From contig CANFBW010000009.1 of the NCBI GenBank assembly GCA_947444925.1, positions 1 through 64,000 on the forward strand: a stretch of DNA of 64,000 bases, given 5' to 3'. The DNA is from Flavobacteriales bacterium. GTDB lineage: Bacteria > Bacteroidota > Bacteroidia > Flavobacteriales_C > GCA-002722245. The notes under the pieces were generated by a model. That model saw only the letters and a program-made list of their open reading frames with translations. It did no database searches and had not been told where the DNA came from. Below, in pieces: positions 36,060-46,889 of the stretch. Numbering within the stretch: position 1 is the stretch's first letter; every line of letters starts with the position of its first letter. A program made the position numbers and the translations under genes.

Positions 36060-37619
36060 TTATTCTATAAAAGCCTCGGCAGCACTTTCGTTGTGCAAGC
36101 GATCAACCGCAGTTACCAAATACTTGTATTGATTTTGATTTGCGCTTTTATCAAAATACATATTGTTCTTCACTAATGCCACAATGTTTTTTGCGGAATT
36201 TATATTGGGAGTTTCGTTTTTCAAAAAACGATATACTACATAATAAAAGGGCAAATTGTCTTCATTGCTATTGGCAGCAGTTTTCCACTGTAGCAAAACG
36301 CCCTCAATGCTTGATTTCAACTGAAGATGATCAGGAGCTAATGGAGGAATACTGTCAATCCATTTCATCGCAGGAATCAAGGATGGATATTTATACAAAC
36401 TACTTTGAAGAGAATCTTGAATGCTTTGAATGTTATTTCTGAACGTTTTAGACCTAAAAAACACATTTCCATTTACGCATTCTTCCAGTCGATTCAACTT
36501 AATTTGCTCCAGCACCTCAGTCACTTCAAAATGCTGTTTAGCGTCTTCTTCAAGTCGAAACAAAGCCTGTCCAATATAAATGTGCCCCTTATACTCGTGA
36601 GATGTCCACCAACTCAATAGATTTGAGTACGAAGCAAAAGTGCTCTTTCTGCTCCAATACAATTGAGGTACTACGTAGTCAATCCATCCTTTCTGCAACC
36701 ACTTTCGAGTGTCACAATACAAGTTATCGTAGCTGGTTTGTGCGCTTTCTGTTTGCGAACCAGCGGCATCTTGATTGGAGTTGCGCCAAAACGCTAATGG
36801 ACTGACGCCGAATTTGACGTAAGGTTTTGCGAATTTAATTAACGCTGCTGTTTCTCTAATCAATTCGTTGATGTTATTGCGCCTCCAATCGTGAATCGAT
36901 GGAAATTGTTCGGCATGTTTTTGATAGCTGTCTCCGTCTGCTATTTTTTCTCCTTCTATTGAATATGGATAGAAGTAATCATCGAAGTGAATCGCGTCAA
37001 CATCGTAATTATTAACGATTTCACCAACAATATTTAATATGTGCTGGCGTACTTGTTTAATGCCCGGATTGAAATATACAGTGCCTCCGTATTTAAAAAA
37101 CCAATCTGGATGCCTTTTGTATAAATTGTTTTCGCTTACGCTGCTGAATTGAATACTTGACACCGCTCGGTATGGATTTAACCAAGCGTGAAATTCAATA
37201 TTGCGCTGATGACATTGTGCTATCATAAAAGCCAATGGATCATAATTCGGCGCCAAACCTTGTTTTCCCATCAAATATTCAGACCACGGCGCAAATTTAC
37301 TGGGATAAAACGCATCACCGGAAGCGCGAATTTGAACCACCACGCAGTTAATGTTGTTCATTTGTAGTTCATCAAGCAAGCGAATGAATTCAGCTTTTTG
37401 CTCTAATTCAGGCAAAGCTTTCTTTGACGGCCAATCCAAATTAGTGAAGGTAGTTATCCATGCTGCGCGCAATTCGCGCTTTGGATGCAAAGGAGCAACA
37501 AATGGAATTTCTGTTACATCACTATTAACTTTCGACGCCAAACAATGATCTTGATTTTTTGCTCCTGCAAAAAACAGGATCAATACTATGCCAAATGCGA
37601 AAATCATTTTAACACTCAT
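36060..37619 (-). CDS. glycosyl hydrolase-like family 10 (GHL10) protein
   Basis: 519 residues. Short N-terminal hydrophobic segment (signal), then the GHL10/DUF187 barrel: PKRELRAAWITTFTNLDWPS, NCVVVQIRASGDAFYPSKFAPWSEYL, FHAWLNPYRA, VDAIHFDDYFYPY and KFGVSPLAFWRN, and WIDYVVPQLYWS; the conserved acidic residues of HFDDYFYP are the best catalytic candidates. A fibronectin-III-like strand set forms the last ~90 residues (IEGVLLQWK...). Thought to cleave peptidoglycan- or polysaccharide-type chains; substrate not known. Exported. Confidence 0.9.
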   Translation of the reverse strand: MSVKMIFAFGIVLILFFAGAKNQDHCLASKVNSDVTEIPFVAPLHPKRELRAAWITTFTNLDWPSKKALPELEQKAEFIRLLDELQMNNINCVVVQIRASGDAFYPSKFAPWSEYLMGKQGLAPNYDPLAFMIAQCHQRNIEFHAWLNPYRAVSSIQFSSVSENNLYKRHPDWFFKYGGTVYFNPGIKQVRQHILNIVGEIVNNYDVDAIHFDDYFYPYSIEGEKIADGDSYQKHAEQFPSIHDWRRNNINELIRETAALIKFAKPYVKFGVSPLAFWRNSNQDAAGSQTESAQTSYDNLYCDTRKWLQKGWIDYVVPQLYWSRKSTFASYSNLLSWWTSHEYKGHIYIGQALFRLEEDAKQHFEVTEVLEQIKLNRLEECVNGNVFFRSKTFRNNIQSIQDSLQSSLYKYPSLIPAMKWIDSIPPLAPDHLQLKSSIEGVLLQWKTAANSNEDNLPFYYVVYRFLKNETPNINSAKNIVALVKNNMYFDKSANQNQYKYLVTAVDRLHNESAAEAFIE

Positions 37620-38107
37620 AACAGTAAAGGTAAGTCTAGGTTGAATACAAAGACTGGAAAGTGCTTTTCATTTATGAACATTTTGGTATCAAGAAGGCTT
37701 TTCGTAATTCCACACTAAAGTCTTATAATTAATATTATGTTAAATAGGAGTTTTAGAACAAAGCCCAATAACAACAAGGCTTACATGATGCATCAAACTC
37801 TTACTACTCCGTTTTTAGATTATCAAAAGTTAGTCTCTGTAGAAAAAGTGTATTTAGTAACTCGCTTGCCAAAACAAGGCTGATAAACCAAACCAATCCC
37901 GCATGATTAAGTCGAAAACATCCATAAACAAAAAGTTTATATATAATTCGTTAATAATTGAAATACAGTAATTTAAAGTATATACAGAATTATATTCGGA
38001 CGAATTTACAATCAATTAGGACGGCTTCTATATCAATCAAAAAGCAATCTATTGGGTGCTGTTGTACATTTAGCTCATCTAATAACACATAAACCAAATC
38101 TCTAACA
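37620..38107. other. 488-base gap upstream of the GH8 gene
   Basis: AT-rich, no credible gene (one 32-codon ATG frame around 37786 looks like chance). TACATTTA at 38065-38072 resembles a TAnnTTTG -7 box 36 bases before the GH8 ATG. AATTTACAATCAATTA at 38003-38018 recurs at 46867-46882. Confidence 0.5.
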
Positions 38108-41100
38108 ATGAAAAAAAACCTTACAAAACTAAAAGCATGGCTTGCCTCGGGCTTAGTGCTTGTTGGATTTGTGGCAGACGCGCAGCTTACTGGCTCGTAC
38201 GTCTTTCCTCAAAATACAACATACAGCTACGGCCGTAAACCTGCGTCGCCAAATTCACAAGACGCAATGGATTCATACAATTATTGGAAAACAAATTTCG
38301 TAACCTCTTCTGGAGCTTGCGGTTACAGAAGAGTAATTTGGGATTATTATGCTGGTGGTCGTGGTGCTACTGACAGATCATCTACTGTATCAGAAGGTAT
38401 TGGTTACGGAATGCTACTGGCTGCTTACGCAGGTGACCAAAGCTTATTTTCTGACTTATGGAACTACTACAAAGTTAACAGAAATGGAAATGGCGTTATG
38501 AACTGGCAAATTCAAAATTGTGGTGTTGTTGGTGCTGGTGGCGCTACTGATGCTGAAGTTGATGTTGCTATGGCATTGGTCGTGGCTTCTTATCAATGGC
38601 AAAGCAATGCTTATTTGAATGATGCTAAAAGCTTGATTTCTGTTATTCGCAACAAAGAATTTGAAGGCTCTATTCAAAAGCCAGGCGATAACTTTGGTGG
38701 ATCAGCTTTGGTTAATCCATCTTACTTCGCCCCTGCTTACTATAAGGTATTCAAGACGCTTGAACCTGCTTACGCTAGTTTTTGGGACGCTGCTGTTACA
38801 AAAGGTTATCAAATTATAGCTGCTGCCGATAAAAACAACAACGGATTGGTTCCCGACTGGTGTGATGCTAATGGAAACTATTCTAATCTTGCCAATGCTT
38901 ACGAAGGTCAAGGAAGAAACTTTATCTACGATGCTGTTCGCACCCCTTTTCGTTCAGCGATCGATGTTTTGTGGTTCGGCAGCGCTGACGGCGCAACATA
39001 TTGCACCAAGCTAATTGACTGGGCATACAACAACCATAACGGAGGAACTCAGTCTTTAGGTTCTAGTTATAACGCTACAGGATCTAAATTAGATGCTTCT
39101 CACAGCAATACTTTTGTTGGCTGTTTTTCAATTGCCGCAATGGCTGCAGATGCAACAAAAGGAACACACAGTAGCGCAAATTATTTAAGTTTCTTAAACA
39201 ATGGATATACCGACAACAAAAACACAAACCCCGGTTATGGCCAATATTTCAACGCTACATTTAAAGTGATTTCACAATTCGTGATGACTGGAAACTTCTA
39301 CCTTCCTCCACCTGACCAATGTACCGCTCCTAACTTAGGCGCTGCGAAATCTCTTTGTACTGGAAGTCCTATTGTTTTGAACTCAGGCATTGCAGGCGCA
39401 ACTTCTTATTTGTGGAGAAAAAATGACGTTGCTATTGCGGGTCAAACTGCATCAACTCTTAGTGTTACGACTGCCGGAACATACGAAGTTGTTGTCACTC
39501 AAGGAACTTGCGTAAGAAGAACTTCAGTTGAAGTTGCGTCAGCAACTATTGCTGCAGATTTCTCTTACAGCATCCAAGCTTCAAAAGTGGTGTTTACAAA
39601 CACTTCATCAGGTGCATCCAATTACACTTGGTCATACAAAAAGGGCGTTGCAACAGCAGTTACATTCGGCACTTCACGTGACACCAATGTTACTTTAGCT
39701 TCGGCGGGTTCTTATGACATCACTTTGGTAGTTACCAATGCTAAATTTGGCTGTGCTGGCACATCTACTATTACTAAGAGAATTGTTGTTGGTGCAGGCG
39801 CAGGATGGGTTGCCGACGACTTCAATGACCATTCCTACTCTGAGCCTTGGGTGGCGCAATTGACCAACTATAGTGCTTTGCCAAAAACATATTGCTCAGC
39901 AGCTGACGCTAAATTAGCAGGTATTCCCGCTTGCAGCAATCTACCATGTTCCTATTTTGAAGTAGCTTGTATTGGTGGAGCTACACCAACCTACCAACCT
40001 TTTGGTATCAACCTGAGAGCAAATGATGCTGCAGCTAAAATTGATTTAACTGGTGTTCCATACTTAAGTATGAAAATCAGATCTACAAAAGCTGTAAATC
40101 TAGGTGTGGGATTGAACGATGGAACAATCACTTGTGGACGTAATTTCATTAGTATTCCAGCAAACAAAGACACCATTGTTAACTTGGACTTTAGTACTTA
40201 TTTAACTGGATACAACCCTGGCCCCCCTGTTAACGCAGCTTATCCAATGGACTATACTCAGATTCAAGCGATTCAATTTTTTCCTTACGAAAAATCAGCC
40301 CTTTTCACAGGTACGATCAGTATCGACTGGATTATTCTCGGAGGAAAAAGTTTGCCAGCTCCTGTTTTCAATTTGAAAAAAGACCTAAACGGTTATTTGG
40401 TTTATGAGAATCCGAATGGTGACTTGAAAACCTATGTTACTGTACCAGATTGGAAAAAGAAAGTTAGATCTTGTACTGCAAAAGCAACATTAACAGCAAA
40501 TGCTTGTTCAGCTTCTGAAATTCGCTGGTTCAGCGGTGCATCTCAAATTGGAACAGGAACAACTATTTTAGTTGACCCAGGTATTTACACGGTGCAATTG
40601 ATTAACAACGGAGGTGTAACTACGGATACAGTTGAAGTTACTACTTCAGAAACTGTAGCCGACTTCAATGTTGACCGAACAAATTACGAAGTTCATTTAA
40701 GCAACAACTCTACAGGATACCATACTTTTACTTGGGCTTATGGCGATGTTGTAAACGACATTGCTGGTTCTACTAAATGGGACATTGGTTACCACAACTA
40801 CAAAAAGAAAGGCGTAGGCACATACCCTATTGTGCTGACCATCGTGGATACTTTATGTAATGTAACACAAACAAAAACAATCAACGTTGTTATTGCTTGC
40901 GACAGCTTGGTTACTAAACCAGTATTTGTAACTATTGACACAGTTGGTTGCGCTGGAGACATTGTAACGCTTAAGATTGCTCCAGTTGCCAACGCAACAG
41001 GCATCTATGGATGGTTTGGTCCGGCAGGAACAACATTTGCTAAAACTGTTGGAGATACTTTGTTATCGAGAGACGTAACCTTCGGATCACTAAGCGGACC

Positions 41101-41647
41101 GCTTTCGGTTCAAGCTTACAATGATTGCGGACAAGCTGCTCGCTCAGCTCAAGTTAGCATTAGCACTACTCCAATATCCACTTTCACCTATAGCGGCAAC
41201 TATTTAGATGTATCCTTCTTTGCTGACCACATTTCTGCTGGCTCAACTTATGCGTGGACATTTGGTGATAACGTGGGCGTTAGCACAAGTTCGGGACCTT
41301 TGTACTCTTATGCAGATGGCGGTGCGTACAACGTATGCCTTACAGTGAAAAACGAATGCGGTACTGCTGCAAAAGTTTGTGATAATATTGGCGCGTTTGG
41401 AGTTGGCATCAATGAATTAGATAAAATCGGAGGAAGTGTTTATCCAAATATTACTTCTAACGAAATCACTGTTCGTTTGCAAGGTGCTTCAACTGTACAA
41501 ATTGTCAATATGATTGGAGCTGTTGTTTCAACGCGAAATATCACTGACAAAGCTACTTTTGATGTGTCTGCATTACCAGCTGGCGTTTACTTTGTTAACA
41601 TTCAAAAAGGATCTGAAAACATGGTGAAGAAATTCATCGTTCAGTAA
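38108..41647 (+). CDS. multidomain GH8 glucanase with PKD-type domains and T9SS sorting domain
   Basis: 1179 residues. Signal peptide cleaved after VADA (~25). GH8 domain ~28-400: YNYWKTNFV, the general-acid motif STVSEGIGYGML (Glu96), an acidic patch ATDAEVDVAMAL, and LVPDWCDANG. Then an Ig-like domain (~405-480), a PKD-like domain (~485-560), a carbohydrate-binding-like jelly roll (~565-725, ending SIDWIILGG), two more PKD/Ig-like modules (~780-1085) and a T9SS type A C-terminal domain with GGSVYPNITSNEITV and ending VKKFIVQ. GH8 enzymes cut beta-1,4-glucan internally, so a surface cellulase, beta-glucanase or chitosanase is expected. Single-gene unit with a terminator. Confidence 0.94.
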   Translation: MKKNLTKLKAWLASGLVLVGFVADAQLTGSYVFPQNTTYSYGRKPASPNSQDAMDSYNYWKTNFVTSSGACGYRRVIWDYYAGGRGATDRSSTVSEGIGYGMLLAAYAGDQSLFSDLWNYYKVNRNGNGVMNWQIQNCGVVGAGGATDAEVDVAMALVVASYQWQSNAYLNDAKSLISVIRNKEFEGSIQKPGDNFGGSALVNPSYFAPAYYKVFKTLEPAYASFWDAAVTKGYQIIAAADKNNNGLVPDWCDANGNYSNLANAYEGQGRNFIYDAVRTPFRSAIDVLWFGSADGATYCTKLIDWAYNNHNGGTQSLGSSYNATGSKLDASHSNTFVGCFSIAAMAADATKGTHSSANYLSFLNNGYTDNKNTNPGYGQYFNATFKVISQFVMTGNFYLPPPDQCTAPNLGAAKSLCTGSPIVLNSGIAGATSYLWRKNDVAIAGQTASTLSVTTAGTYEVVVTQGTCVRRTSVEVASATIAADFSYSIQASKVVFTNTSSGASNYTWSYKKGVATAVTFGTSRDTNVTLASAGSYDITLVVTNAKFGCAGTSTITKRIVVGAGAGWVADDFNDHSYSEPWVAQLTNYSALPKTYCSAADAKLAGIPACSNLPCSYFEVACIGGATPTYQPFGINLRANDAAAKIDLTGVPYLSMKIRSTKAVNLGVGLNDGTITCGRNFISIPANKDTIVNLDFSTYLTGYNPGPPVNAAYPMDYTQIQAIQFFPYEKSALFTGTISIDWIILGGKSLPAPVFNLKKDLNGYLVYENPNGDLKTYVTVPDWKKKVRSCTAKATLTANACSASEIRWFSGASQIGTGTTILVDPGIYTVQLINNGGVTTDTVEVTTSETVADFNVDRTNYEVHLSNNSTGYHTFTWAYGDVVNDIAGSTKWDIGYHNYKKKGVGTYPIVLTIVDTLCNVTQTKTINVVIACDSLVTKPVFVTIDTVGCAGDIVTLKIAPVANATGIYGWFGPAGTTFAKTVGDTLLSRDVTFGSLSGPLSVQAYNDCGQAARSAQVSISTTPISTFTYSGNYLDVSFFADHISAGSTYAWTFGDNVGVSTSSGPLYSYADGGAYNVCLTVKNECGTAAKVCDNIGAFGVGINELDKIGGSVYPNITSNEITVRLQGASTVQIVNMIGAVVSTRNITDKATFDVSALPAGVYFVNIQKGSENMVKKFIVQ

Positions 41648-41661
41648 TTCAGTTTCACATT

Positions 41662-41700
41662 AAATAGAAAAAGGGGCCTCGTGCCCCTTTTTCTATTTTT
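41662..41700 (+). terminator. bidirectional terminator between GH8 and the convergent gene
   Basis: 16-bp perfect stem AAATAGAAAAAGGGGC / GCCCCTTTTTCTATTT with a five-base loop, flanked by A- and T-tracts. Serves GH8 on the plus strand and the 41710 gene on the minus strand. Confidence 0.85.
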
Positions 41701-41709
41701 AATAACCTT

Positions 41710-42597
41710 TCACAAAAGAGGTTGCCCCGCTTCTACCCAAGCACTGTACCATAAACTGGAAACAAATTTTATGGATGCTAGCATTTGTGCTTCTACCATA
41801 CCATTGATAGAGCTGTTGTATGCAGCAACATACTCTCTGCTAAAAACCTTTTGCTTCTTTCCGGAGTGGATATGGTACACTTGATCTTTTAGAAATTGTG
41901 TACGCAATTTCTTGTCGTTCGCTAAAACCTTTAAACTTAATGCATAACTGTGCTGTAAAATCGTCCAAGTGTATTTTAATGGATCTGGAATATAACCAGC
42001 AACAGCCATATCAATGGCATAGCTATCCAAATATCTTTCGGGAATTTGTGTTTCCCAAAGTTTGTGTATTCCTTTTTGCTGTGTCATTTGCCCGTCGTAA
42101 TTTTCTGTTACATGTAAAGGCACGCAAGCGTCAGAAGCATAGTGACCAATGTCGGCCGACAATTTGATGATACGCTCTTTATCCTTATCCTTAAATGCTT
42201 TCACTAAAAAATAGTAGTTCTCTAAAATAGCCCATGGTAGAGTACCATATGCGTGCAGCGTGTCTTCTGAATATTTTTGAACAGCATCTTTCCAGTGCAT
42301 TGGCAAACTGTCGAAAGGATGTTTGAGGTCGTAGTGGTCAACATCAAGATAATGTAAGCTTCCCTCCTTTTCATCGCTGTGCTTGCGAAGGTCAGGATCA
42401 ACAGCATGCGCAGTGATAAAAACTACGTTTTGTTTGTAAAATGTTCCAAGGCTTGGCGGCAAGGCATATACCGCTTTCTCGTTGATGATTTTATGAGCAA
42501 AAAAACCCCAGGCATGCGCAGAAATTGGAACGAGTAAAATGACGAAAGCCAAAAGGCAATGACCCGATCTGGTGTTTTGACCTTGGTACTGCTGCAT
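41710..42597 (-). CDS. zinc-dependent phospholipase C / S1-P1 nuclease-like protein
   Basis: 295 residues. Signal peptide ends HAWGFFAH, so the mature protein would begin with Trp as in this fold, where the N-terminal Trp is a zinc ligand. Further zinc-site motifs: LHYLDVDHYD, LSADIGHYASDACVPLHVTENYDG and GIHKLWE, matching the His/Asp set of zinc phospholipases C and S1/P1 nucleases. Exported; substrate (phospholipid or nucleic acid) not determinable. Nine bases downstream of gcvT. Confidence 0.85.
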   Translation of the reverse strand: MQQYQGQNTRSGHCLLAFVILLVPISAHAWGFFAHKIINEKAVYALPPSLGTFYKQNVVFITAHAVDPDLRKHSDEKEGSLHYLDVDHYDLKHPFDSLPMHWKDAVQKYSEDTLHAYGTLPWAILENYYFLVKAFKDKDKERIIKLSADIGHYASDACVPLHVTENYDGQMTQQKGIHKLWETQIPERYLDSYAIDMAVAGYIPDPLKYTWTILQHSYALSLKVLANDKKLRTQFLKDQVYHIHSGKKQKVFSREYVAAYNSSINGMVEAQMLASIKFVSSLWYSAWVEAGQPLL

Positions 42598-42605
42598 AAA
42601 TGGAT

Positions 42606-43697
42606 TTATTTCACTGCTGCGCTCAAAAAAGGAAGGGACACTACTATTGCTTTTAAGTTTTTGTCTCTGACTTTAATAAATATTTCACTGTTGACACTCG
42701 ACAATTCAGAACTTACATATCCCATTCCAATCGCTTTCTTCAATGTTGGCGACATGGTCCCGGAAGTAACGATTCCTATTTTTTCACCGGCTGAATTCAC
42801 TATTTCATAATCGTGTCGAGGAATACCTTTGTCTATCAATTCAAAGCCAACCAATTTTTTTTGCACACCTTCCTCTTTTTGCTTTTTCAGCGCTGCACTA
42901 TTTACAAAAGATTTAGAGAATTTGGTGATCCAGCTCAAGCCTGCTTCAATTGGCGATGAGCTGTCATTGATGTCATTGCCATATAAACAATAACCCATTT
43001 CTAAACGTAAAGTATCACGAGCCGCCAACCCAATGGCTTTAATATTTTCTTGTGCGCCCGCTTTCATAATGGCATCCCAAACTTTTTCAGCATCGCTGTT
43101 GTATACATATATTTCAAATCCGCCTGCACCAGTGTATCCTGTTGCTGAAATGATAACGTCTTCAACTCCCGCAAATTGATCAATTACAAATGAATAGTAC
43201 AACATAGTCGACAAATCAACCTTTGTCAAACTTTGCAATATTTTTTTCGCTTTTGGACCTTGCACCGCAAAGAGACAATAATCATCAGAAATATTGCGCA
43301 ACGTCGCGCCAAAAGTATTGTGTTTATTGATCCAATTCCAATCCTTTTCAATATTTGATGCATTTACCACTAACATGTACTCAACGTCTGAAACACGGTA
43401 TACCAGCAAATCATCGACTATTCCTCCTTTATCGTTAGGCAGGCAGGAGTATTGTATTTTGCCATCTGCTAACTTTGACGCATCGTTTGAACATACTGCT
43501 TGAATAAGCGCAAGAGCCCCTTCACCGCTAACCAAAAACTCACCCATATGCGAAACGTCAAATACGCCTACTGAATTTCGCACGGTTTCGTGCTCAGCGA
43601 TTACACCTTCGTATTGAACCGGCATATTGAACCCAGCAAATGGCACCATTTTCGCCCCTAGCTCAACATGTTTGTTGTTTAAAATCAGTTGTTTCAT
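42606..43697 (-). CDS. gcvT: aminomethyltransferase (glycine cleavage T protein)
   Basis: 363 residues. Transfers the aminomethyl group of glycine from the H protein to tetrahydrofolate, releasing ammonia. Seen: [74 protein letters not shown] and [19 protein letters not shown]. Length typical. The other glycine-cleavage genes are not in the window. It is one base from the stop of the glycosyltransferase upstream, likely one transcript. Confidence 0.96.
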   Translation of the reverse strand: MKQLILNNKHVELGAKMVPFAGFNMPVQYEGVIAEHETVRNSVGVFDVSHMGEFLVSGEGALALIQAVCSNDASKLADGKIQYSCLPNDKGGIVDDLLVYRVSDVEYMLVVNASNIEKDWNWINKHNTFGATLRNISDDYCLFAVQGPKAKKILQSLTKVDLSTMLYYSFVIDQFAGVEDVIISATGYTGAGGFEIYVYNSDAEKVWDAIMKAGAQENIKAIGLAARDTLRLEMGYCLYGNDINDSSSPIEAGLSWITKFSKSFVNSAALKKQKEEGVQKKLVGFELIDKGIPRHDYEIVNSAGEKIGIVTSGTMSPTLKKAIGMGYVSSELSSVNSEIFIKVRDKNLKAIVVSLPFLSAAVK

Positions 43698-43698
43698 T

Positions 43699-44784
43699 TC
43701 AGTAATTTATCAATTGCTCAAAATAATTTAAGTATCGGTCTTTTTGTGATTCAACAGAATATTTTTCTATCACCGTCTCTCTTGCATTTTTACCCAGTTT
43801 CATTCTTAGTTCTGCAGACTCAACGAGTTGAGATATCTTGTTCACCCATTCTTCCTCGGCAACAGCCAAGTATCCATTTACACCATCTTGAATGATGTCT
43901 GAATTTACGCCTACTGGAGACATGATTGTTGGTATTTCCAATGCCATATAAGACAAGCCTTTTAGTCCGCATTTCCCCTGCGCCCACTCATCGTCAGGCA
44001 AAGGCATAATGCCAATATCGAAACTGGCAAGAACATCAACTTCAGTGGCGCTGGTCCATTGTATCCCTTTAATTTCCAATTCATTATTACTATAATGAGG
44101 ATCTCCCATTACTTTAAAATACACTTTATCCCCATATTTTTTTTTGATGATCTTTAGTATAGAGATGGCATATTCAAAATGTTTGATGGTTGTTTTGCTA
44201 CCGCTCCACCCAATGCATATTCTTTCTGGAGCAACATACTTATGTCTGCGTTGGTGTAAATCAGTATCAATAGTTGTTGGTATGACAACGACATTGAAAT
44301 TGCTCTTTTTTGCAAATCTCTTTAAGTAATTATTACCTGCAAAAACCATATCAGACAAAGCAATGATACTTTCAACCTTATTGGGGTCTTTCAAAAATTT
44401 AAAATTTTTATTGCCTTCTGATACATCCATGAACCAAATTGCATCGTCAAAGTCGAAAACAATTTTAGCTTTTGATTTTTTAAACTGCTTTTCAAAAAAG
44501 GTAGAACCCAGCATAAAAGCTTCTCTATGAATAAAAACAATGTCATAGTCAATTGCACTCTTCACATGTTTCCATCTTTCTTTCAATGATTTCAATACTA
44601 CACTTAGCTTCTTAAGCATATTGCCCGACTGATAAAAGAACTGATCGTCGGCTTCAGAAATAACATAGGAGAGATCACAAACCCATCCTCTTTCTCTAAA
44701 ATAGGGCATATACTGCTCAAATCGATAGCGCTGGCTTGGAGACCTATCGGGACGGTGAGCGGCTATAAAAAGAATTTTACCCAT
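43699..44784 (-). CDS. glycosyltransferase family 4-type protein
   Basis: 361 residues. GT-B fold: N-terminal [25 protein letters not shown], and C-terminal nucleotide-sugar site [51 protein letters not shown]. The acceptor is unknown. Cytoplasmic face of the membrane. Divergent from the sugar dehydratase gene (CapD-type) with 182 bases between, which suggests shared work in surface polysaccharide synthesis. Confidence 0.9.
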   Translation of the reverse strand: MGKILFIAAHRPDRSPSQRYRFEQYMPYFRERGWVCDLSYVISEADDQFFYQSGNMLKKLSVVLKSLKERWKHVKSAIDYDIVFIHREAFMLGSTFFEKQFKKSKAKIVFDFDDAIWFMDVSEGNKNFKFLKDPNKVESIIALSDMVFAGNNYLKRFAKKSNFNVVVIPTTIDTDLHQRRHKYVAPERICIGWSGSKTTIKHFEYAISILKIIKKKYGDKVYFKVMGDPHYSNNELEIKGIQWTSATEVDVLASFDIGIMPLPDDEWAQGKCGLKGLSYMALEIPTIMSPVGVNSDIIQDGVNGYLAVAEEEWVNKISQLVESAELRMKLGKNARETVIEKYSVESQKDRYLNYFEQLINY

Positions 44785-44948
44785 AAAATAAACTCCTTGA
44801 AAGGGAGGTAATTGTTTTGTTATGAAGCCAATGCCCCTTTTACTGCTATCTATACTTCACTTCGCAAGAGTCTTTCTACTTTGTCAAAAATATAAAAATT
44901 ACACAAAAGCACACCATAAATACTAAAGGGCTTTTCCTCGTATTTAAT

Positions 44949-44956
44949 TATCTTTG
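44949..44956 (+). promoter_or_regulatory. candidate -7 box of the CapD-type gene
   Basis: TATCTTTG fits TAnnTTTG and is 10 bases before the ATG at 44967. No -33 TTTG at the usual spacing. Confidence 0.3.
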
Positions 44957-44966
44957 TTTCCTGATT

Positions 44967-46832
44967 ATGAAAAATGAATTAAAAAACGCCCCCCGTTGGA
45001 TCATCTTAGGAAGCGATTTATTGATCAGCGCTATTTCCGTTAGCGCTGCTTTTCTTTTGCGTTTTGATTTCCGATTGAGTTCCGTAGAAGTGGACTTACT
45101 GCTGCAAGTTTTACCAGTAATATTAGTTGTGCGTCTTTTGTCGTTTCTTATTTTTAACTCATATGCTGGACTCATACGCTACACTGGATCAAAGGACATT
45201 CAACGCATTTTCACAGTGATCTTTACAGGAAGCTTTTTTTTGTTTTTATTAAACAGTGCTGCTTTTTACACTGGCATCAAATTCAATATCCCGCGAACAG
45301 TAATCATCATTGATTTCTTAGTGTCACTAATGCTATTGGTGCTATTTCGCATGAGTATTAAAATTTCGTACGAATACATCACAAATGGCACAAAGGGGCG
45401 CGCTTCGATTATTATATATGGTGCGGGCGAGTTTGGCACCATCACTAAAAGAGCACTCGATCGCGACGCCGGAACGAAATACACAGTGGTCGCATTCGTT
45501 GACGATTTAAAAACAAGAACAGGTAAAACCATTGAAGGCATTTCTATTATAGGTGAAAAAGATTTGGATAAATTCATTGAAAACAAAGACATTCACCACA
45601 TCATCATTGCCAATCAAGCGCTATCGCCTATTAAGAAAAAGGAAATTGTTGATTTTGCACTTACCAAAAACATTAGAGTACTCGACGTGCCGCCATCCAA
45701 CAGTTGGATCAAAGGTGAGCTGAGCTTTAAGCAAATCAAAAAAATAAAGATTGAGGACCTTCTTGAACGCGAGGTAATTAAACTCGACAAACAAAAAATA
45801 CAGGAAGTCAATCGCGGAAAAGTGATTTTAATTTCTGGAGCGGCTGGATCGATAGGAAGTGAAATTGTTAGACAAATTGCACTTTACGAACCGAAGTGCG
45901 TGATTCTTTTAGATCAGGCAGAATCTCCTCTTTACCAAATTGAAACAGAATTGTATGACAAATTCAAGCACCTTAATGTTGAAATTGTGATGGGTGACAT
46001 CTCTAATGCCACCCGCATGAAAATGTTGTTTGCCGCCTACCAACCAAATATTATTTATCATGCTGCCGCATACAAGCATGTGCCTATGATGGAAAACAAT
46101 CCTGCTGAGGCCGTTCGTGTTAATATTAAAGGCACGCGTATTCTTGCCGATCTTGCTGTTGAATTCAAGGTAGAGAAATTCGTTATGATTTCTACCGACA
46201 AAGCAGTGAATCCAACCAATGTAATGGGGGCTTCCAAGAGAATCGCTGAAATCTATTGTCAATCGCTCAACAAATCAACAAGTACTAATTTTATCACCAC
46301 TCGTTTTGGAAATGTATTGGGATCAAATGGATCTGTCATTCCAATATTTAAAAAACAAATTGATGAGGGCGGACCAATTACGGTAACTCATCCCGAGGTA
46401 ACGCGGTATTTTATGACCATACCCGAAGCCTGTCAATTGGTGCTTGAAGCGGGTGCTTACGGCAAAGGCGGAGAGATTTTCATTTTCGACATGGGAGAAT
46501 CGGTGAAGATTGTTGATTTGGCTAAAAAGATGATCAAGTTGTCACGTCTTGAACTCGACAAAGACATTGAGATTGTATTCACAGGATTGCGTCCAGGCGA
46601 AAAGCTCTATGAAGAATTGCTAAACAACGAGGAAAATACCACCAAAACCCATCACGAAAAAATAATGATTGCTTCGGTGAAAGAATACGATTTCGCAGAA
46701 GTAAAAGAAGACATCAACGAAGTAATAAATCTATACGACAACAACGACAATTACGCGTTGGTTGCAAAAATGAAGCGCATTGTGCCAGAGTTTTTGAGTA
46801 AAAATTCGGCCTTCGAAAAACTTGATGCCTAA
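44967..46832 (+). CDS. membrane-bound UDP-sugar 4,6-dehydratase/epimerase (CapD/PglF type)
   Basis: 621 residues. Four N-terminal membrane helices (~10-140), a first Rossmann domain (GAGEFGTITKRALDRD), then an SDR catalytic domain from ~280: ISGAAGSIGSEIVRQ (nucleotide), HAAAYKHVPMMENNPAEAV, MISTDKAVNPTNVMGASKR (active-site region with Lys of the catalytic set) and FIFDMGESVKIVDLAKKMI. This is the WbpM/FlaA1-like architecture that makes UDP-4-keto-6-deoxyhexoses for capsule, O-antigen or glycoprotein glycans. Substrate unspecified. Confidence 0.93.
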   Translation: MKNELKNAPRWIILGSDLLISAISVSAAFLLRFDFRLSSVEVDLLLQVLPVILVVRLLSFLIFNSYAGLIRYTGSKDIQRIFTVIFTGSFFLFLLNSAAFYTGIKFNIPRTVIIIDFLVSLMLLVLFRMSIKISYEYITNGTKGRASIIIYGAGEFGTITKRALDRDAGTKYTVVAFVDDLKTRTGKTIEGISIIGEKDLDKFIENKDIHHIIIANQALSPIKKKEIVDFALTKNIRVLDVPPSNSWIKGELSFKQIKKIKIEDLLEREVIKLDKQKIQEVNRGKVILISGAAGSIGSEIVRQIALYEPKCVILLDQAESPLYQIETELYDKFKHLNVEIVMGDISNATRMKMLFAAYQPNIIYHAAAYKHVPMMENNPAEAVRVNIKGTRILADLAVEFKVEKFVMISTDKAVNPTNVMGASKRIAEIYCQSLNKSTSTNFITTRFGNVLGSNGSVIPIFKKQIDEGGPITVTHPEVTRYFMTIPEACQLVLEAGAYGKGGEIFIFDMGESVKIVDLAKKMIKLSRLELDKDIEIVFTGLRPGEKLYEELLNNEENTTKTHHEKIMIASVKEYDFAEVKEDINEVINLYDNNDNYALVAKMKRIVPEFLSKNSAFEKLDA

Positions 46833-46889
46833 CAATAAAAATGGCGACACTTTTTAAAGCACCGCCAATTTACAATCAATTAATTTCTG

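Noticed and set aside
37786-37884. 32-codon ATG frame upstream of GH8
   Set aside because: No conserved feature, no hydrophobic or charged pattern; likely chance.
44044-44800. Search for a CapD/GT shared promoter with Fur- or stress-type box
   Set aside because: Only a single -7-like box is visible; no palindrome or repeat supports a regulator site.
46867-46882. 16-mer AATTTACAATCAATTA shared with 38003-38018
   Set aside because: Both are in AT-rich intergenic DNA, one downstream of a gene and one upstream; a chance match in low-complexity sequence is likely.
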